Below, piece by piece: positions 15,825-23,480 of a stretch of DNA of 64,000 nt. How positions within the stretch are numbered: the stretch's first letter is position 1; every line of letters starts with the position of its first letter. The notes under the pieces were generated by a model that did no database searches, was not told the DNA's origin, and saw only the letters and a program-made list of their open reading frames with translations. The stretch spans positions 1,922,001 to 1,986,000 of the forward strand of contig CAVYPC010000002.1 of NCBI GenBank assembly GCA_963770315.1, read 5' to 3'. The position numbers and the translations under genes were made by a program. Origin of the DNA: VRUE01 sp963770315. GTDB lineage: Bacteria > Actinomycetota > Thermoleophilia > Solirubrobacterales > 70-9.

Positions 15825-16786
15825 CAGGCTTTCGCCTTCTCCAGTTCGATCCGCGCCATCGCGGCTGCGCCGATCATCCCGGCGTCCTCTCCCAGCTCGG
15901 CCGGAACGACGGGGGTGCGGTTCATCGGTCGCAGCGCCCGCGCTTCCAGCTCGCGCCGGGCCGGGTCGAGGAGCAGATCGCCGGCGGCGATCACGCCGCC
16001 GCCGATCACGATCACCTCCGGCTCGAAGATGTTGGCGAAGCTGGCGAGGGCGACACCGAGGCGGCCACCGACCAGGTCGAAGACCTCGATCGCGGTCTTG
16101 TCCCCTTCCTGGGCCGCCAACGTGACCGCCTTGCCGTCGACCTCCTCGCCCGCGGCGAGCAGCCTTCCTAGGGCCGAGTCGGGCTTGCTTTCGGCCGCGG
16201 CCCGGCCTTCGCGACCGAGCGCGGTGCCGGAGGCGAACGCCTCCACGCAGCCCCGGTTGGGGCAGTTTCCCTGGCAACCGGGACCGTCCATCTGGATCGC
16301 CATGTGCCCCAGCTCGGCGCCGGCGCCGGTCGAGCCGCGGTAAATCTCGCCGCCGAGGATGAGGCCGCCGCCAATCCCGGTGCCGATCGTCAGCATCACC
16401 GCGTTCCGGGTTCCCTTGGCGGCGCCGAAGAGGTGCTCGGCCAGCGCCGCGACGTTGGCGTCGTTGTCGACGAAGGTGGGCAAACCCGTCCGTTCGACGA
16501 CGATGTCGCGGATCGGCAGATCCTCGATCGGCAGGTTGACGGCCGCGACGGCGACGCCTCTCTCATGGTCGATCGTGGCCGGGATCCCCATCCCGATCGT
16601 CTCCACCCCCGCCCTCGCCGAGCGCGCCTCTTCGAGCTCGCGCACCAGCAGCTCGACCAGTTCGCTCTCGCCCTCGCCGGCGGAGCCCTCGCGGCTCTCC
16701 CAGACGGTCTTGGAGTCGCCGTCGAGCACGCCGAGCAGCATCTTCGTACCGCCCAGATCGACGCCGATCGCTTCGGCCTGGCTCAT
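15824..16786 (-). CDS. ROK-family glucokinase
   Basis: A 320-residue ROK sugar kinase. The phosphate-binding loop VDLGGTKMLLGVL lies near residues 8-20. The catalytic region is VDNDANVAALAEHLFGA, then TIGTGIGGGLILGGEIYRGSTGAGAELGHM, and the ROK zinc motif is CQGNCPNRGCVEAFASG with three close cysteines plus the preceding His. This set favours ATP-dependent glucokinase; other hexoses or N-acetyl sugars cannot be excluded. First gene of the unit with rsmI and metG, and divergent from the LCP gene 48 bases away. Confidence 0.9.
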   Translation of the reverse strand: MSQAEAIGVDLGGTKMLLGVLDGDSKTVWESREGSAGEGESELVELLVRELEEARSARAGVETIGMGIPATIDHERGVAVAAVNLPIEDLPIRDIVVERTGLPTFVDNDANVAALAEHLFGAAKGTRNAVMLTIGTGIGGGLILGGEIYRGSTGAGAELGHMAIQMDGPGCQGNCPNRGCVEAFASGTALGREGRAAAESKPDSALGRLLAAGEEVDGKAVTLAAQEGDKTAIEVFDLVGGRLGVALASFANIFEPEVIVIGGGVIAAGDLLLDPARRELEARALRPMNRTPVVPAELGEDAGMIGAAAMARIELEKAKA

Positions 16787-16834
16787 CTCGTATCGCGGGC
16801 GACCGCGGGCATCGGCATGATCTCGGAGTCTTTC

Positions 16835-18064
16835 ATGGCAAACGACGGCGAGCAGCGGCCCTCCGGGCCGCCCGACTACAAGGTCTACCGAGCCCGCCGG
16901 GGCTTCTTCTCGCGCTTCCGCAAGCCCGATCTCTCCGGGCTTCGCGAGCGCGAGTGGCGCGCGCCGAAGCTGCCCGGGAGACCCGGGGGTCCCAAGCGCG
17001 AGCGCGGCCTTGGGCCGTCGCAGCCGTGGGCACGGCGAGCGCTGAAATGGATCGGCCTGGCGGCGCTCGGCTGGATCCTGCTCAGCTTCCTCGCCTTCGC
17101 GGTCTCCGCCCAGCTGCAGGCCTTCAAGCTCTCCGGCGAAGCGAAGTCGGCACTGCACGGCAACCCCTTCCTGCTGCCCAGCGCACAGACGATCCTCGTC
17201 TTGGGCACCGACGCGCGTCCACCCGACACCAAGGAGCCCGGCGCGGCGCCTTCGCAGGAGTGCTTCGAACAGCAGGCGCACGGCGACGCCCCCCATGGCG
17301 AATGCTCCGCCGGGCAGTTCCGCGCCGACACGCTGATGCTGCTCCGCGCCGGCGGCGGCGCCTTCCGCAAACTCTCGATCCCGCGCGACAGCTACGCCGA
17401 GATCCCCGGCCAGAGCCCGCAGAAGATCAACGCGGCCTACGCCTTCGGCGGCGCCAAAACGCAGATCGAAGCGGTGGAAAACTTCCTCGACGTCGAAATC
17501 GACCACGTCGCAATCGTCGACTTCACCGGCTTCGAAGACCTGATCGACGCGGTCGGCGGGGTCAAGGTCGACGTCCCGCACAAGCTCTGCGCCGATATCT
17601 CGGGCGGGGCCGGCGGCGGCCAGGGCGGCTTCAGCCTCCGCCTCGGCAAGGGTGAGAACACCCTCGACGGCGAACAGGCGCTGATCTACTCGCGCATCCG
17701 CGAGCCCAGCGAATGCCCAGGTCCGGGCAAGAGCGCCTACACGCTCGGCTACGACGACCTCGACCGCGAGCGAGCCCAGCAGGCCGTGATCAGCGGCATC
17801 AAGGACCGCCTCACCGATCCCCTCCGCGCCCCCTACAACTTCATCCACGGCCCGATCATCGGCTGGGACGCGCCGAAGGCCTTCGTCAGCGACATGGGCT
17901 TCCTGACCATGCCCCAGCTGATCCTCTCCGCGGCGATCGGCGGCGACAGCAAGGCCGACGTGCTCTGCTCAGGAGCGAATTCAGGCTGCTCGCCAGGCCC
18001 GGCCGGCTCGATCGAAGTGCCGGACCCCGAGCGCCGCCGCGCCGTCAAGAAGCTGCTGGGCTAA
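16835..18064 (+). CDS. LytR-CpsA-Psr family cell-wall glycopolymer ligase
   Basis: A 409-residue membrane protein. A basic cytoplasmic N-terminus of about 65 residues precedes one membrane helix (WIGLAALGWILLSFLAFAVSA), then the extracytoplasmic LCP domain: TILVLGTDARPPD, FRADTLMLLRAGGGAFRKLSIPRDSYAEIPG and the helix KINAAYAFGGA. DVEIDHVAIVDFTGFEDLIDAVGGVKV and ALIYSRIRE complete it. Conserved Arg and Asp residues that bind the polyprenyl-phosphate head group are present in LGTDAR and SIPRDSY. LCP enzymes attach glycopolymers to peptidoglycan. The ATG at 16835 has GGAG at good spacing; an ATG 18 bases upstream lacks one. Confidence 0.92.
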   Translation: MANDGEQRPSGPPDYKVYRARRGFFSRFRKPDLSGLREREWRAPKLPGRPGGPKRERGLGPSQPWARRALKWIGLAALGWILLSFLAFAVSAQLQAFKLSGEAKSALHGNPFLLPSAQTILVLGTDARPPDTKEPGAAPSQECFEQQAHGDAPHGECSAGQFRADTLMLLRAGGGAFRKLSIPRDSYAEIPGQSPQKINAAYAFGGAKTQIEAVENFLDVEIDHVAIVDFTGFEDLIDAVGGVKVDVPHKLCADISGGAGGGQGGFSLRLGKGENTLDGEQALIYSRIREPSECPGPGKSAYTLGYDDLDRERAQQAVISGIKDRLTDPLRAPYNFIHGPIIGWDAPKAFVSDMGFLTMPQLILSAAIGGDSKADVLCSGANSGCSPGPAGSIEVPDPERRRAVKKLLG

Positions 18065-18068
18065 CGAT

Positions 18069-18114
18069 CGATTGAAGGATTGACCACCCCATCGTGGGGA
18101 AAATCGTTCAATCG
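18069..18114. terminator. Bidirectional terminator hairpin between converging genes
   Basis: Outer arms CGATTGAA (18069-18076) and TTCAATCG (18107-18114) enclose a tight CCCCA-TCG-TGGGG hairpin (18087-18099) followed by AAAA. It lies directly after the LCP stop codon, and its right arm includes the stop of the converging fmdB-like gene. A run of A before the right arm gives a U-run in the opposite transcript. Confidence 0.6.
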
Positions 18115-18410
18115 GCGCTGGCGGTGGCTGGCTTCGAGTCGCTCGACTTCGACTCCGAGGGCTTGCTCTCACTCGACTTAGACTCGCCCGAGTCCTTACC
18201 CCCCTCGGAGGAGGCGCCGTTGGCGCCGCTCTTCTTCTTGCCGTAGTCGGTGTTGTGGAAGCCGGAGCCCTTGAAGTGGATCGCGACGGGGTGCAGGACG
18301 CGCTCGGCGGCGGCGCCGCACTCCTGGCACTCGGTCAGCGCCTCGTCGCTCATCCTCTGGATCACGTCGAAGACGTGGCCGTTTGCGCACTTGTACTCGT
18401 AGATAGGCAC
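18108..18410 (-). CDS. FmdB-type zinc-ribbon regulatory protein
   Basis: A 100-residue protein starting at GTG (VPIYEYKCANGHVFD). The N-terminal half is the FmdB/putative regulatory zinc ribbon: Cys in YKCANGH, then ECQECG, followed by HPVAIHFKGSGFHNTDYGKKK, the usual FmdB end. The C-terminal 35 residues are a low-complexity Ser/Lys/Glu/Asp repeat (SESKPSESKSSDSKP), which is common and variable in this family. FmdB proteins are small presumed nucleic-acid-associated proteins with no well-defined role. Divergent from glyS (38 bases between starts). Confidence 0.88.
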   Translation of the reverse strand: MPIYEYKCANGHVFDVIQRMSDEALTECQECGAAAERVLHPVAIHFKGSGFHNTDYGKKKSGANGASSEGGKDSGESKSSESKPSESKSSDSKPATASAD

Positions 18411-18447
18411 GGGCTGCCGGATTATCGCAGCCGATACGGTTCCCGCC

Positions 18448-19839
18448 ATGGCAAGCGCCGAGCAGGGCACCGGCAGCGTGGAGACTTCGATGGAGGAGAT
18501 CGTCGCGCTCTGCAAGCGCCGCGGCTTCGTCTTCCCCTCCTCGGAGATATACGGCGGGCTCGGCTCGACCTACGACTACGGCCACTACGGCGTCCTGCTG
18601 AAGAACAACGTCAAGGCCGAGTGGTGGCGGGCGATGCTGCAGGAGCGCGACGACATCGTCGCGCTCGACTCGGCAATTCTCCAGCACCCGCGGGTCTGGG
18701 AGGCCTCAGGCCACCTCGAGGGCTTCACCGACCCGCTCGTCCAGTGCCTTGGCAAGTGCAAGCGGCGCTGGCGCGAGGACCACCTGCGCGAGGCGGTCGA
18801 GGCCGAAGGCGGCGACCCCGAGGCGGAGCTGCTCTGCCCGGAGTGCGGCGGCGAGCTATCCGAGCCGCGCCAGTTCAACCTGATGTTCGAGACCCACGTC
18901 GGCCCGGTCGCAGGCGAGGGCTCCGAGGTCTACCTGCGGCCGGAGACCGCGCAGGGCATCTTCATCAACTTCAAGAACGTGCTCGGCTTCGCCCGCAAGA
19001 AGCCACCCTTCGGCATCGCCCAGATCGGCAAGTCCTTCCGCAACGAGATCACCCCCGGCAACTTCATCTTCCGCACCCGCGAGTTCGAGCAGATGGAGAT
19101 GGAGTTCTTCGTCCCCCCCGCCGAAGCCGAAAAGTGGCACAAGATCTGGATGGAGGAGCGCGAGCGCTGGTACACCGACCTCGGCATCCGCCCCGACCTG
19201 CTGCGGGTTCGCGCTCACGGCGACGACGAGCTCTCGCACTACTCCTCGGCAACCAGCGACATCGAGTACCTCTTCCCGATCGGCTGGTCGGAGCTCGAGG
19301 GGATCGCCAACCGCGGCGACTTCGACCTCACCCAGCACGCCAAGTTCAGCGGCGAGAAGCTCGAGTACTTCGACCAGCAGACCAAAGAGCGCTACGTCCC
19401 CCACGTGATCGAGCCCGCTGCCGGTGCCGATCGGGCGACGCTCGCCTTCCTCGTCGACTCCTACGAGGTGGAGGAGGTGGAGGGCCGCCAGCGCACGGTG
19501 CTGCGCCTCCACCCCCGCCTGGCTCCGGTCAAGGTCGCAGTCCTCCCGCTCGTCTCCAAGGAGGGCATGCCGGAAAAGGCCCGGGAGCTATTCGAGCAGC
19601 TGCGCCGCCGCGTCCCCGCCGAGTTCGACGAGGGCGGCTCGATCGGCAAGCGCTACCGCCGGCAGGACGAGATCGGCACCCCCTGGGGCATCACCGTCGA
19701 CCACCAGACGATGGAGGACGACACCGTCACCCTGCGCGACCGCGACTCCCTCGAGCAGACCCGGGTCCCGATCGAGGGCCTCGCCGAGGATCTGGCGAAC
19801 CGCTTGGCCCAGCCCTGGCGCAGCCCGAAGCTAGATTAA
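18448..19839 (+). CDS. glyS: Glycyl-tRNA synthetase (alpha2 type)
   Basis: A 463-residue class II synthetase of the single-chain dimeric type used by archaea, eukaryotes and many actinobacteria. Visible parts: EEIVALCKRRGFVFPSSEIY at the N-terminus and the insertion with CLGKC and CPECGG cysteines that may bind zinc. Motif 2 is FRNEITPGNFIFRTREFEQME, GlyRS residues are in YLFPIGWSELEGIANRGDFDL, and motif 3 is GSIGKRYRRQDEIGTPWGIT, with the anticodon-binding domain at the C-terminus. Its stop codon overlaps that of the converging nucleotidyltransferase gene by four bases. Confidence 0.96.
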   Translation: MASAEQGTGSVETSMEEIVALCKRRGFVFPSSEIYGGLGSTYDYGHYGVLLKNNVKAEWWRAMLQERDDIVALDSAILQHPRVWEASGHLEGFTDPLVQCLGKCKRRWREDHLREAVEAEGGDPEAELLCPECGGELSEPRQFNLMFETHVGPVAGEGSEVYLRPETAQGIFINFKNVLGFARKKPPFGIAQIGKSFRNEITPGNFIFRTREFEQMEMEFFVPPAEAEKWHKIWMEERERWYTDLGIRPDLLRVRAHGDDELSHYSSATSDIEYLFPIGWSELEGIANRGDFDLTQHAKFSGEKLEYFDQQTKERYVPHVIEPAAGADRATLAFLVDSYEVEEVEGRQRTVLRLHPRLAPVKVAVLPLVSKEGMPEKARELFEQLRRRVPAEFDEGGSIGKRYRRQDEIGTPWGITVDHQTMEDDTVTLRDRDSLEQTRVPIEGLAEDLANRLAQPWRSPKLD

Positions 19840-20333
19840 GCACCGCCGCGGGACTCGTGTAGGCGCCGTAGGTCGATCTCGTCCTCGGGCCGGCCGGCCG
19901 CTTCCTTCATCGCGATCAGGTGGTCGAATCCGCAGAAACGGACTCGATGCCCAAATACTTCGTCCTCGACGGCCGCCGAGTCCAGGTCGACATATTCGAG
20001 GTCGGGTCCAACCAGTTGCATGATGTCGAGGCGTCCACGGCTGGTCGCGAGGACGAAGTTGCCGCCCATCCCCAAGCCGTCTGCATCCGGCTGAACCACC
20101 TCTTCCTCGACGAACTCCTCCATCCCAAGGACTGACGCATTGAGATCCTTCAGCACAGCGGCCAGGCGTTCGAGATTTTCTCGATCAGGATCGGGGACGA
20201 TGTCCAGATCCTTCGTGGCCCGTGGATATCCGTGCGCGCCGACCGCAAAACCCCCGATGATCACGAAGGCGATATCGGCCTCCTCAAGGGCCGATAGAAG
20301 CCCCTCGACATCGAGAGGCGAGATCCCCGTCAA
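19836..20333 (-). CDS. Nucleotidyltransferase-fold protein (possible toxin or MNT-type antitoxin)
   Basis: A 165-residue protein of the DNA polymerase-beta-like nucleotidyltransferase fold. GGFAVGAHGYPRATKDLDIV contains the GG (27-28) and the acidic pair Asp42/Asp44 that bind metal and nucleotide. The rest resembles the small AbiEii-like or DUF6036 group (DHLIAMKEAAGRPEDEIDLRRL near the C-terminus). The start is TTG and overlaps the stop of the 56-residue gene upstream (TTGA), so the two are coupled. Two-gene pairs of this sort are often toxin-antitoxin modules; I infer that but cannot show it. Confidence 0.75.
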   Translation of the reverse strand: MTGISPLDVEGLLSALEEADIAFVIIGGFAVGAHGYPRATKDLDIVPDPDRENLERLAAVLKDLNASVLGMEEFVEEEVVQPDADGLGMGGNFVLATSRGRLDIMQLVGPDLEYVDLDSAAVEDEVFGHRVRFCGFDHLIAMKEAAGRPEDEIDLRRLHESRGGA

Positions 20334-20500
20334 TCCCGCTCCGCGCGGTCAGCGGCAAGCCTGGTCATCTCTTTGCTGAGAGCCGCGGCCTGTTCCACCC
20401 GCTGTCCTGGAGTCAGCAAGCGGTAATCGCGCCTCAGTGCCTCACGACGGGCGCGCTCCAGGTACTCGGCATCCACCGTCTTGCCTTTCTTGCCGGGCAT
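20330..20500 (-). CDS. Small charged helical protein coupled to the nucleotidyltransferase
   Basis: A 56-residue protein, MPGKKGKTVDAEYLERARREA and onward, almost entirely helical and rich in Arg, Glu, Lys and Ala. It reads directly into the downstream nucleotidyltransferase through an overlapping stop/start. Size, charge and coupling suggest the antitoxin or partner of a two-gene module. No motif I can name. The ATG was chosen because upstream in-frame sequence is not protein-like. Confidence 0.6.
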   Translation of the reverse strand: MPGKKGKTVDAEYLERARREALRRDYRLLTPGQRVEQAAALSKEMTRLAADRAERD

Positions 20501-20535
20501 TGGCAGAGGATAGTCTCGCTGCCCCACGGATACTG

Positions 20536-21498
20536 TTATTTGGAACCCAGGAAGCGGGTGACGTCGGCGGCGTCGGCTTCGAGCGCAGCAGCGGTCTTCG
20601 CGGGTAGGCGTTGCAGGGGTTGAAGTCTCACCTCGCCCCCGGGGAAAGCCCACTTGGCGATCGCTTTACCCTTGGCTATGGCGAACGGATGGAAGATCCC
20701 GTTGCGGGTGACGAGCTGGGTGTACGGCCCAAGGATGTCATCGCGCGAGGTCCAGCCGAGCAGGACCGGGTCGAAGGCACCGAGCAGACGTGGAGGCGGC
20801 AGCTCCTCCGGCTCGGCCCACCCGGCGAGGCGGAGGAGCCCCTCCTCTCCTTCCTCCAGCTCGGAGCCGATCGCCTTCAGCCCGGCGCGAGCGTCGCGCA
20901 GGGGCAGGCCGGCCCACTTGGCGAGGTCGCGATCGCTCGCCGGCTGGTGCCCGGCCAGGTAGCGGCGGGCGAGCTCGGCCAGCGCCTTTTCGCGGTCGAC
21001 CGGGCGCGGATCCCCCAGCCAGTCGCGGACGAGGACGTAGGCATGCTGCTTGCCCACCATCGGCCCACGCACAGCGACACCGCGCAGGGCGGCGAGGAAG
21101 AGCAGGTGAATCATCGCCTGGCCCTCGGTGCGCACCCCGGCGGCCTCGATCCGCTCGCGCAGCTGGACCCGCGTCAACGGGCCCTCGTCCCCAAGCGCCC
21201 GCTCGATCTTCGCCACCGCGCGCTCGGCCTCGGCTTCGCTCACCCCCTCCTGCCGCAAGCGCCGGGAGCTGCTGGTGAGCAACGGCGGCGTGGTCAGCGC
21301 CTGCAGCCACGGGTAGTCCTCGCTGCGGACCAGGTGCAGCGTGCCGCGGTTGAGCCAGGTGACGACCAGGGTGCGCTCCTCGCTGAGCGCCCGGTCGACG
21401 TCGGCGGCGGTGAGGCCCTCGGTCCGTGCCCGGACGGCAAGGCGAAAGCCGCGCGGGTCCTGGCCCTGGACAGCGAGCAGCCGCTCGGCGACCGCCAC
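20536..21498 (-). CDS. Winged-helix DNA-binding protein, AlkZ/YcaQ-like; true N-terminus unclear
   Basis: From the first usable start (GTG 21498) the frame gives 320 residues of the HTH_42 (AlkZ-like) family, which includes DNA glycosylases unhooking crosslinks. It shows VQGQDPRGFRLAVRARTEGLT, TWLNRGTLHLVRSEDY, LLFLAALRGVAVRG, LLGAFDPVLLGWTSRDDIL and FHPFAIAKGKAIAKW. The family-typical N-terminal segment (AERFTAQGLAGPPLADP) continues in frame upstream to about 21558, but there is no ATG, GTG or TTG there; only ATT (21555) or ATC (21558) codons could start it. Immediately upstream lies an FKBP gene tail. Either a rare start codon is used or the 5' end was lost. Confidence 0.75.
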   Translation of the reverse strand: MAVAERLLAVQGQDPRGFRLAVRARTEGLTAADVDRALSEERTLVVTWLNRGTLHLVRSEDYPWLQALTTPPLLTSSSRRLRQEGVSEAEAERAVAKIERALGDEGPLTRVQLRERIEAAGVRTEGQAMIHLLFLAALRGVAVRGPMVGKQHAYVLVRDWLGDPRPVDREKALAELARRYLAGHQPASDRDLAKWAGLPLRDARAGLKAIGSELEEGEEGLLRLAGWAEPEELPPPRLLGAFDPVLLGWTSRDDILGPYTQLVTRNGIFHPFAIAKGKAIAKWAFPGGEVRLQPLQRLPAKTAAALEADAADVTRFLGSK

Positions 21499-21563
21499 CG
21501 GGTCGGCCAGGGGCGGACCGGCGAGGCCCTGTGCTGTGAACCGTTCGGCGAGAATGATTGAAG

Positions 21564-21617
21564 CTAGCCGAGGGCGACTAAATCGATCACGTACACGAGG
21601 GTATCCCCTGGGCTGCC
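21564..21617 (-). pseudogene. C-terminal tail of a third FKBP-type isomerase gene
   Basis: Seventeen codons ending in TAG read GSPGDTLVYVIDLVALG on the minus strand. They match the C-terminal strands of the two intact FKBP genes just upstream (ETLVYVIDLLAIKK and ETLVFVIDLLEAG). There is no start codon or FKBP body in this frame. It lies 25 bases after the stop of the 21643-22113 gene, so it looks like the residue of a tandem duplication that was mostly deleted. Confidence 0.55.
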
Positions 21618-21642
21618 TCTCGAACGGGCGCTTCGCCGTGGC

Positions 21643-22113
21643 TCATTTCTTGATTGCGAGCAGGTCGATCACGTAGACCAACGTCTCACCAAGTTCGCTA
21701 CCGAGCGGGGCGTGCTTTGGGGTGGTGGGAAAGATCAGCGCACGGCGACCGCCAACCCGCATCCCCACCAATCCTTTTTCCCAATAGGGAAGCTTTGCCC
21801 TGTGGGAGCCAAGCGGCACCTCAAAGGCGCTGCCCTTGACCCAACCAGATTCGATTTCTTCGCCCCTTTCGTAGATCCCCGCTACGTAGTGGACCAGTGC
21901 CACGTCGCCGTTCTTGGCTTCGGCGCCAGTGCCTTTGATCAGGTCCTTGACGATGAGCTTGTGCGATTTCGGTCCCTGCGGCAACACCTTTGGCTTCGGT
22001 CGCGCTTCAGCGGCAGCGCTGGTCGTCGCTTCGCTCGCCGCACTGCTGCTCCCCCCGCACCCCGCGACGAGCAGGCTCGCACACACCCCGGCCATCAGCA
22101 TGAACACCTTCAC
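21643..22113 (-). CDS. FKBP-type peptidyl-prolyl isomerase lipoprotein
   Basis: A 156-residue lipoprotein with lipobox LLVAGC (Cys about 19), a Ser/Ala-rich linker, and an FKBP domain: KLIVKDLIKGTGAEAKNGDVALVHYVAGIYERGEEIESGW, FEVPLGSHRAKLPYWEKGLVGMRVGGRRALIFP and ETLVYVIDLLAI. The usual IPGW tryptophan at the active-site floor is replaced by KLPYW, so the aromatic is shifted and activity may differ. It would act outside the membrane on protein folding. Second of two adjacent paralogs. Confidence 0.88.
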   Translation of the reverse strand: MKVFMLMAGVCASLLVAGCGGSSSAASEATTSAAAEARPKPKVLPQGPKSHKLIVKDLIKGTGAEAKNGDVALVHYVAGIYERGEEIESGWVKGSAFEVPLGSHRAKLPYWEKGLVGMRVGGRRALIFPTTPKHAPLGSELGETLVYVIDLLAIKK

Positions 22114-22158
22114 TCCGGGTACTTTAAACGATCAAGCTAAGTCAAGCGACCAAGCCGC

Positions 22159-22665
22159 TCAACCGGCTTCAAGCAGATCGATCACGAAGACCAGCGTTTC
22201 GTTCGGGCCGATTGCGGGCGGGGCGCCGGCTTCGCCGTAGGCAAGTTCGGGTGGGATGATCAGCTCGCGGCGACCGCCGACCTTCATCCCTTCGACGCCC
22301 TGGTCCCAGCCAGGGATCACTTCGCCGGCGCCAAGGGTGAAGCTGAACGGTTCGCCGCGATCCCAGGATGCGTCGAACTCTTCGCCGCTCTTGTAGCCGA
22401 CGCCGACGTACTGGACGGTGACTTTGTCGCCGGATTTAGCTTCGGCGCCGCTGCCCTCTTCCAGTTCCTTGATTTCCAGCTTCTTCGGCGCGGGGCCCTT
22501 GGGCACCGTGACCGTGGGCTTGGTCTTTGCGGCCGGCGATTCGCTCGTGGTCGCGCCGGTGGAACCGCTCGATCCGGTCGAGGAGTCATCGCTCCCCCCG
22601 CAGCCCGCTATCGCCAGGCCCGTGCAAACCGCGATCGTCAGCATCAACGTCTTCACGGAGCGCAT
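22159..22665 (-). CDS. FKBP-type peptidyl-prolyl isomerase lipoprotein
   Basis: A 168-residue lipoprotein: lipobox GLAIAGC (Cys about 21), a Ser/Thr/Gly linker, then a full FKBP domain. KVTVQYVGVGYKSGEEFDASW, FSFTLGAGEVIPGWDQGVEGMKVGGRRELIIPPELAYGEAG and ETLVFVIDLLEAG carry the classical IPGW and AYG active-site residues, so this copy should be an active proline isomerase. Exported fold helper. Paralog of the gene 45 bases downstream. Confidence 0.92.
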   Translation of the reverse strand: MRSVKTLMLTIAVCTGLAIAGCGGSDDSSTGSSGSTGATTSESPAAKTKPTVTVPKGPAPKKLEIKELEEGSGAEAKSGDKVTVQYVGVGYKSGEEFDASWDRGEPFSFTLGAGEVIPGWDQGVEGMKVGGRRELIIPPELAYGEAGAPPAIGPNETLVFVIDLLEAG

Positions 22666-22714
22666 CCTAAGCGGATCGCGCCTCGAGAGGCTTCCGCGCC
22701 GGCTCCGAGCTCGG

Positions 22715-23080
22715 CTAGCCCTTGCCGGAGATCAGGTCCCAAGCGCGGCTCAGCTTGCTCTGGCGCTTGCCGCCGACCAGATCGCTGGGATCGACCGCGA
22801 GCGAGCCGGGGTTGGCGCCTGGCTCGGGCAGGCTCTTGGCCGCCGCCGCGTCGATCTTCAGCACCACGCCGTGCTCGTATATCTCCGCCACCTCGGGAGC
22901 ATCGACGAAGCGGTGTCCCCCGGGCAGGACGCTGGTGTCGAGGACGATCCCGTCGAAGATGTCGATGTTGGGGGCCGAGAGCACATGCTCGACCTTGCCC
23001 AGCTCCTCCCCGTCGCTCGAGTACACCGGCACCCCCTTGGGCAGGGTGAGAAAGGAGGTGGGGGCACCGAGATCCTTCAT
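22715..23080 (-). CDS. PRC-barrel-like small protein
   Basis: A 121-residue protein whose first 90 residues look like a PRC-barrel/DUF2171 beta domain: LPKGVPVYSSDGEELGKVEHVLSAPNIDIFDGIVLD and HRFVDAPEVAEIYEHGVVLKI. The C-terminus is a basic, probably disordered tail (GGKRQSKLSRAWDLISGKG). Such proteins are cytoplasmic, and several are linked to RNA metabolism or photosynthetic assembly, but no specific role can be inferred here. Upstream of the FKBP pair on the same strand. Confidence 0.75.
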   Translation of the reverse strand: MKDLGAPTSFLTLPKGVPVYSSDGEELGKVEHVLSAPNIDIFDGIVLDTSVLPGGHRFVDAPEVAEIYEHGVVLKIDAAAAKSLPEPGANPGSLAVDPSDLVGGKRQSKLSRAWDLISGKG

Positions 23081-23184
23081 CGCTGGCCGAGCCTAGCGAG
23101 ACGCGACACCGCGCGCACCCCAGCTGCTTGCCCGCTGCACGGATTGCGGACTATGCTCGTTCGGTCTTCAACCAGAGGAGAGAG

Positions 23185-23472
23185 ATGGCAATCGGACTGA
23201 GACTCAAGATCACCGGTGGAACCCAGGAGCAGTACGACACGCTCCACAGTCACATGGGGATCGACGACAACCCGCCCGAGGGGTTGATCTTCCACGCCGC
23301 CGGCCCGATCGAGGACGGCTGGGGAATCATCGACTTCTGGGAGTCGCGCGAGCACTTCGACCGCTTTCAGCAGAGCCGCCTCATGCCCGCCTTTGGCGAG
23401 CTGGGCGACCGGGCGCCGGGGAGCCCTCCCGACATCAAGGAATTCCCCGTTCACCACATCACGAAGGCGTAG
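23185..23472 (+). CDS. Small dimeric alpha/beta-barrel-type protein
   Basis: A 95-residue protein from ATG 23185, which has AGGAGAGAG just upstream; a longer reading from 23128 lacks a ribosome site. The pattern LRLKITGGTQEQYDTLHSHM, PEGLIFHAAGPIEDGWGIIDFWESREHFDRF and PDIKEFPVHHI fits the ABM/DUF1330-like dimeric ferredoxin-fold family. These are often small monooxygenases or unknown. It precedes the acyl-CoA ligase by 8 bases and is likely co-transcribed. Confidence 0.75.
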   Translation: MAIGLRLKITGGTQEQYDTLHSHMGIDDNPPEGLIFHAAGPIEDGWGIIDFWESREHFDRFQQSRLMPAFGELGDRAPGSPPDIKEFPVHHITKA

Positions 23473-23480
23473 AGAGGTCG

